Shown here: positions 59,026 through 64,000 of the stretch, in pieces
Layout: each line of letters opens with the position of its first letter
How positions within the stretch are numbered: position 1 is the stretch's first letter
Source: Rhinopithecus roxellana
Lineage: Eukaryota; Chordata; Mammalia; Primates; Cercopithecidae
Direction: 5' to 3'
Assembly: GCF_007565055.1 (NCBI RefSeq)
Contig: NC_044566.1
Coordinates: forward strand, 97,355,797-97,419,796
Length of the DNA: 64,000 bases
The notes under the pieces: model-generated
Seen by the model: only the letters and a program-made list of their open reading frames with translations
Databases searched by the model: none
What the model was told of the DNA's origin: nothing
Program-made: the position numbers and the translations under genes

Positions 59026-60388
59026 ATTATTCAATACAGATATACATTCTCATGGAAGAATCCTTGTAACAATAGTAAGACAGTTTTAAGAACACACTAG
59101 CAGAAGTATGACTGCCAAAGAGCAATCTAAAAAGCAGAAAGTCTGTGAGAGTCCACCTCCTTGTTTCTGAGTTTTAATATTGATCACAGAAAAGACATTA
59201 ACCCAAGCCATATCCAAGGTACCAAGATCTCAGTTATCCAGAAGAATACATCCAATGCTTAATAAGGATTAATTTGTGCTAAAACTATATCCTAAATTAT
59301 TGCTAAGACTACTCTAAAGTTTAATTGGAAAAAAAATCTAAATAACAGATTTAAGCATCTGCTAGAAGCAGAAACACATTCTCATGTTTTATAATTCATT
59401 CATCCACTTGACAAATGTTTATGCAACACCTTCTTTGAACAAAGTCCTGGGCTAGGGAAAGGTTACTCCGGCACTATCACCTCCCACCACCCGGCCTTGA
59501 GCCTGCTCTCAAGCGTCTTCCCAAATAGGAGGGGAGATCAGATAAAAAGAAAATGATAGCTAATTTTATTGCAACCACAAGGCAGTTTCTGATCCAATAC
59601 AATTAAATGTTTTTTGATTTATCCACACATGACAGAGTGTGGTGACAAGTGTTATGATAATGTTAGAAATTTTAGTTTTCTTTTCATAGTGGTTATCATC
59701 ACAGTAACTATAAAAATGCAATATAAACTATAAAAAATGCAAGTAATAAACAGTGGCTTTATACCCTTTCTAGACCACTCCAGGAACAAACCCATGTAAA
59801 ACAAAAATGCTCGTCTTTAAAACAAGCCAAATGAGGGCATAAAAAGACCAGCTGTCTCTAACCAAATCATTTTTTAGTATATACCCCCTTCAATGACACA
59901 ACATCTGTAACATTCCCTAACAAATCCAAAGCACTTTACACTTTGTAAAGCAGCCATAATGGATGACTGCAAAATTCCCTAAGAATCTGTTTCATTACTC
60001 CTCTCAAATCAAATGAAGGGTCTCCAAAAGGATAGATCCAAAGCCCAATAAGGATTAACAAGGGCTTTAAAAGCAGCTCAGCTGACATCTTTAGATTCTC
60101 ATAGTGGACAAAGCAGAACAAGCAAGCTGTGTAAACTGAGTTAAGATTATGTATCTATTGGGTACGCTTTACCTTCCAACTGTTAACAGGATTCTTTGAT
60201 GTCTGCCATTAAATAGTAATTCATGATTTGTGATTCTTAAATACATAAATCAGGCTATTCTCTATTTACTTACTAAGACTATTGACTCTTAGCTATAAAA
60301 TTACTATTAACTGTCATAATATAAAAAAAGGTCCAATATGTTCTCTCAAAATAACATCTTCCTAGAGTCAAATACAAATTGAACTTAC

Positions 60389-60463
60389 CACTTTTTTAAA
60401 ATCATCTTCTGCTTCGTCAAGTTTTCCTTGTTTGAGTAATAAGTGACCTCTCTGTAATCTTGC
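60389..60463 (-). CDS. DNAJC3: DNAJC3 exon 4 (TPR 3)
   Basis: Acceptor TTTTTTTCTAG, donor AAAGTG|GTAAGT, phase 0 at both ends, 25 codons: ARLQRGHLLLKQGKLDEAED and DFKKV. It carries most of TPR 3, with the G-HLLLKQGKLDEAEDDF pattern (small residue, aromatic or leucine, paired alanine positions) expected of a TPR helix pair. At 75 bases it is the shortest exon here and below the usual cut-off for open-frame lists. Identical to the remembered human protein. Confidence 0.98.
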
Positions 60464-62255
60464 CTAGAAAAAAAGGGGGCGGGGAATTATCTTGAATATT
60501 ATAGGTTTCTAAATCTTTTTAAACACTAAGAATAAAACTAAATAAACAAATTATTAATATTTATTTTTCCAATTGCACATCTGACTTGACACCAAGAATA
60601 ATTCCTGGAACCAATGAATGTGTATAATTTTTCTTAAAGTATGCTTCCTTAAAAATACTTTCTAGCCAAGAAAACTGAAAACATGTCCACACAAAACGTT
60701 GTACATGTACGTTCACAATGATAGCCAAAAAGTGGAAATAACCAAATTCCCATCAACTAAATCAATATACAAATATATCCATACAATAGTATTCAGCCAT
60801 AAAAAGGAATGACATATTGACATGTGCTACATGAATGAACCTTGAAAACATTACGCTAAGTGAAAAAAGTCAGACACAAAAGGCCAAACAGTATACGATG
60901 TTATATTACATGAAACAAATGTTTAAGTGGTTGCCAGGAGCTAGGGGAGCAATGGGGAGTGACCGCTAATAGGTACAGGGCTTCTTTGGGGGTTGATAAA
61001 AGTGTCTTACAAGTAGCTAGTGGTGACCACTGCACAACTTGTGAATATACTAAAAACCACTGAATACTTTTAAAGGGTAAGTCTGATGGCATATAAATTA
61101 TATCTCAATTTTTAAAAATACTTTTTGCCCTACAATAAAAGTTGCGTATGTTGGGACTTTGCCAAAGCCTCTTCCCTTTTAACATGCATCAGTTTCTCCC
61201 CCTTCATCTGATATTTCCCTTCTTCTAATGTGTATAATCCCATTTCTTTCAAGAATACCAACTCTGTATGACCAATGAAGCCACATCAATATTCCACTTA
61301 ACCCCATATACATTACTTTTATAGTACATAAAATTTTCCTAACCCTGTTAAATTCATCAATACAATAAAAAGCAAGATTAAACTATCATAAAAAGCCATT
61401 TCAGCTATCATAATACTAAGAAAATGAGCCATTTAACCTTTGTGAAAGGTTGTGCTTGCTTAGCTGTGTAAGACAAATCTGAAAAATATTTGAGATTTGG
61501 GAATTCCATCTTAAAATATTAGTAATATCTCAAATCAAACATTCACCCCATATCTAATCAGTTATCTCAAATCCTACTCGAAATACAGTAGGAAATAAAT
61601 AATGAATGGTTATCAAATTAATTCTGAAACCATCTAATTGGTCAGTGGTTGTCAATTCTGCCTCTGAAAGTCCCACCTGAGTTCTACCTCATGAGTCCCT
61701 CCCTGTTCACATGTCTACCACAACCTTTATGGTGACCTGCCAATCATCAGGATTTCCTACTAGGCTACAAGTTTCTCCATGCCTGAAGCTTGTGGATTGG
61801 TTCCAGGGGATGTCTCTGCTAATTTAGCATTTTATTGTCACCACAAATCATAGCCCAATTAAGTAATCCCCACTTTACTCTTCCTGGTACAGCCTTAAGT
61901 AGAACTCCCATCAGTCACCTGAGAGCCTCTTAATTCAGCCTCTTCATCACCTCATGTCTCAGCCTCACATCTTGCCTCACACTCCATCCTCCATACAGAT
62001 TTGTCTTTCTAAACCACAAAGCTGACATCACTGCCAGACTTCCGAAAAAAAACATCTAATGTACCCGCTGTTCTCTTTCACACTGATGTTTGATTCTAGG
62101 GACTTTGAATTTCTCTTGTTCCTCAGTCCACTATATCACTGTAGCTTTGATCTCTTCCAGCTATGTCTAGCATGCCAGTCCTCACCTTATGAAACAAATT
62201 AACTCTCCCCAAGTTCTGTTAAGTTCCCCTTTAAAGAAAGTTTAGATATACTTAC
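60464..62255 (-). other. DNAJC3: DNAJC3 intron 3
   Basis: 1.8-kb GT...AG intron (donor ACTGCA|GTAAGT, acceptor TTTTCTAG). Contains an old L1 3' piece (60670-61125). A stretch at about 61880-62230 has weak L2-like text; otherwise nothing recognised. Confidence 0.93.
60670..61125 (+). mobile_element. old L1 3' end
   Basis: ACATGTCCACACAAAACG, AATAGTATTCAGCCATAAAAAGG, ACGCTAAGTGAAAAAAGTCAG, GTGGTTGCCAGGAGCTAGGG and TATATCTCAATTTTTAAAAA are in L1M 3'-end order. Confidence 0.85.
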
Positions 62256-62380
62256 TGCAGTGAAGTCCATCTTCAATTGAATCACTTTAGTTAAATCAGG
62301 AAGTGCAGCTTTTGATTTACCCATAGCTAAAAAGACAGTAGCCCTCCGATAATAAGCAATATAGTTATCAGGGTCACCAT
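62256..62380 (-). CDS. DNAJC3: DNAJC3 exon 3 (TPR 2)
   Basis: Acceptor ATTTTCAG, donor ACTGCA|GTAAGT. AT completes D65, then GDPDNYIAYYRRATVFLAMG ... KVIQLKMDFTA: 41 full codons, ending in phase 0. It forms TPR 2 of the substrate-binding N-terminal TPR subdomain. It is the most 5' exon in the window; exon 2 should lie beyond 64000. Identical to the remembered human protein. Confidence 0.98.
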
Positions 62381-62563
62381 CTGAAAATTAAAATATTACC
62401 TCTTAGTCATTTATTCAAAAATTAAAAAAAACAAAAAACAAAAAACAAAAAACAAATCACCTGGACAGTATCAGCATTCACAACTCTACTAAGACGGACA
62501 TTAAGAATCTCATCATCAAAAAGAAGTCATGTTGCCTAGCAAGATCAGTACAAGACCTAGAAT

Positions 62564-62745
62564 AGGGGTCAGCCAACTATAGCCCGAGTCACATCCAACC
62601 CGCAGACTTCAGTTAAGAATGTTTTTTACATTTCTTAAAAGTTGCCCAAAAAAAGAAAGAACAAAAGAAAAATATAAGACTGTGGCTGCAAAGCTGAAAA
62701 TACTTGTTTAGCCCTTTAGAAAAAAAGTTCACAAACCCCTGGTCT
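62564..62745. mobile_element. hAT-type DNA transposon remnant
   Basis: TAGGGGTCAGCCAACTATAGCC at one end and AGTTCACAAACCCCTGGT at the other form imperfect inverted repeats. The interior GACTGTGGCTGCAAAGCTGAAAATAC is a shortened form of the element at 21304-21523. Confidence 0.75.
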
Positions 62746-62794
62746 AGAATATTAACTATATTCAACTTATAACCTTTCTATTGGGGGGGTGGGG

Positions 62795-63074
62795 GACAAG
62801 GTCTCTGTCACCCAGGCTGGAGTGCAGTGGCATGATCATGGCCCTCTGCAGCCTTGACCTCCCACACTCAAGCAATCCTGCCACCTCAGCCTTCTGAGAG
62901 ACTGGGACAACAAGCGTATTCCACCACAGCCAGCTAATTTTTTTTTTTTTAATTTTTTGTAGAGAGTCTCACCATGTTGCCCAAGCTGGTCTTGAACTCC
63001 TGGCTCCAGCAACCCTCCTACCTCAGCTTCCCAAAGTGCTGGGATTACAGGCATGAGCCACTGCACCCAGCCTC
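62795..63074 (-). mobile_element. Alu element (AluJ-like)
   Basis: ACAAGGTCTCTGTCACCCAGG ... TTTTTTGTAGAGAGTCTC ... ATGAGCCACTGCACCCAGCC. The expected poly(T) is replaced by a G-rich run (TTGGGGGGGTGGGGG). Confidence 0.9.
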
Positions 63075-63759
63075 AACTCATAACTTTTATAAGTATGCAA
63101 TTCAGTTTGTCTCTGCGGAGATTTTCCTACGTGAAATACTAAGAATGTGGACTACGCACATTAATGTACAGGGTTTTATAAATGTATAAACCTCTAACTA
63201 AATTGATGTATTGAATGTATAATCTCTGCTCCCTCACAAACTCCAACTAGAATGGAGGTGAAGAAATAAAGGTACAAGGACAAAGGAGGAGAACAGAAAT
63301 GAGAGAGACTAGAGAAAGGGACTAGAAAAGTTAAGCTTTGTAAGGAAAGCAGAAAGATGAATTAGGTTTCTGAGCTAATTTTACTCTGCTTATTAGCACC
63401 TACAAAGTAGAGAAAAGAGTGGATTCAATCAGAAGCAAATCTTCTGCAGAACAATCCTTCTAAAACGCAATTTGGAAATATAAGTATATAAAGAATTCTA
63501 AAACTAACCTTGACAAAAGCCGGCCATGAATCTTTTAAAAATAAAAGATTTATCTACTTAGGTGTTCATCATCATAAGATACACAATTAAACTCCCGAAA
63601 AGTTATACTCCTAAAGCTTTTGTCATTTGGAAAAATTACAATAGGAGAATCTATATGGCAGGACAGTCCATAATCATTCAAAATTATGGTTGTAAACAGC
63701 TGTTAACGGCATTGAAAATGCCAGGGGAAGGTGGGTCAGAAAAAGAGAATAGGCTATAC

Positions 63760-64000
63760 AAACAAACATGAAAGAAGACATACAAATGGCCAATGAGCAC
63801 ATGAAAAGATGCTCTCCATCACAAATCATTAGGAAAATGCAAATCAAAACCACACTGATCTGCATGGTGGAACAAAAATACTAATAAAAACTAAAAAAGC
63901 AAAACCAAAAAAAAAAAAAAACCACATTGAGATACCAGTTCACATCCATTAGGATGGCCATTATGAAAAATAAAAAAATAACAAGTGTTTGCAAGGTGTG
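63760..64000 (+). mobile_element. old L1 3' piece with a small tailed insertion, runs off the window
   Basis: ACATACAAATGGCCAATGAGC ... AATCATTAGGAAAATGC ... then, after a 63-base insert at 63855-63917, TTGAGATACCAGTTCACATCC. AAAACCACA flanks the insert at 63846-63854 and 63918-63926. Confidence 0.85.

Larger units (their letters stand above)
35880..60388 (-). other. DNAJC3: DNAJC3 intron 4 (24.5 kb)
   Basis: GT...AG intron (donor AAAGTG|GTAAGT, acceptor CCGTATAG). Most of it is repeats listed separately. I recognise nothing in 35880-36500, 36740-37737, 38360-38708, 39830-39929, 40081-40765, 42411-42600, 44336-45040, 45694-46565, 47387-48410 or 59030-60388. No host exon or RNA gene seen. Confidence 0.93.
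150..64000 (-). other. DNAJC3: DNAJC3 transcription unit, 3' part (exons 3-12, introns, 3' UTR)
   Basis: Ten exons on the minus strand join without a phase error into codons 65 (shared) to 504 of DNAJC3 (P58IPK, ERdj6), plus the stop. Every intron seen in full is GT...AG. The family product is an ER-lumenal co-chaperone with nine TPR repeats that bind unfolded protein and a C-terminal J domain that stimulates the ATPase of BiP; it was first described as an inhibitor of the kinases PKR and PERK. Exons 1 and 2, with the signal peptide and first TPR, and the promoter are not in the window. The low-coordinate limit is set by a tentative poly(A) signal. The frame is open throughout, so this is the functional gene and not a retrocopy. 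Confidence 0.97.
62381..64000 (-). other. DNAJC3: DNAJC3 intron 2 (3' part, runs off the window)
   Basis: Begins (in plus order) at the acceptor ATTTTCAG of exon 3. Contains a hAT remnant, an Alu and an L1 piece at the very end. 63079-63760 shows nothing recognisable. I looked for exon 2 codons on the minus strand and found none. Confidence 0.88.

Noticed and set aside
1..64000. A previously undescribed multi-gene system
   Set aside because: Apart from DNAJC3 exons, all open frames trace to mobile elements, simple repeats or chance. No cluster of unknown genes exists here.
62381..64000. Exon 2 of DNAJC3
   Set aside because: No minus-strand text resembling the expected N-terminal TPR residues next to splice sites was found; exon 2 must lie beyond the window.

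Overview
This window is eukaryotic and primate: intron-split coding sequence, dense dimeric Alu elements, L1 insertions of several ages, L2/MIR fossils and LTR remnants. The Alu at 2523-2814 carries the bases GGCCACTGC near its 3' end and GACGAGGCGGG in its middle. These resemble the rhesus/baboon AluY subfamilies, so an Old World monkey is the best guess. Five codons that differ from the human protein as I remember it argue against human.

One gene explains all the coding sequence I can support: DNAJC3 (P58IPK/ERdj6), an ER-lumenal HSP40/TPR co-chaperone of BiP, on the minus strand. Ten consecutive coding exons (3 to 12) are present, from codon 65 (shared) to the stop. Each has GT/AG splice sites, each splice phase matches its neighbour, and I found no stop or frameshift. 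Exons by plus coordinate: ex3 62256-62380, ex4 60389-60463, ex5 35727-35879, ex6 33279-33460, ex7 32688-32807, ex8 29695-29800, ex9 29490-29610, ex10 9138-9270, ex11 8115-8263, ex12 4327-4484 with the stop at 4327-4329. Exons 1 and 2 (signal peptide, first TPR) and the promoter lie beyond 64000. The 3' UTR runs from 4326 toward position 1 and holds two Alus.

Layout: 1-4326 is 3' UTR. 4485-9137 (introns 11 and 10) holds an L1 3' end, an Alu left arm and a MIR. 9271-29489 (intron 9, 20 kb) is rich in L1, Alu and LTR remnants. 29490-35879 is a compact coding cluster (exons 9 to 5) that includes an 84-base intron. 35880-60388 (intron 4, 24.5 kb) holds a nested structure: an old L1 at 48.4-59.0 kb interrupted by a nearly full-length younger L1 at 49.9-57.9 kb, itself hit by three Alus and a GT/GA repeat. 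60464-64000 covers introns 3 and 2.

I found no second host gene, RNA gene, CRISPR array or plausible new system. Most other open frames are L1 or Alu translations or chance. The points worth a second look concern lineage-specific insertions, local duplications and possible Alu-driven RNA structure.
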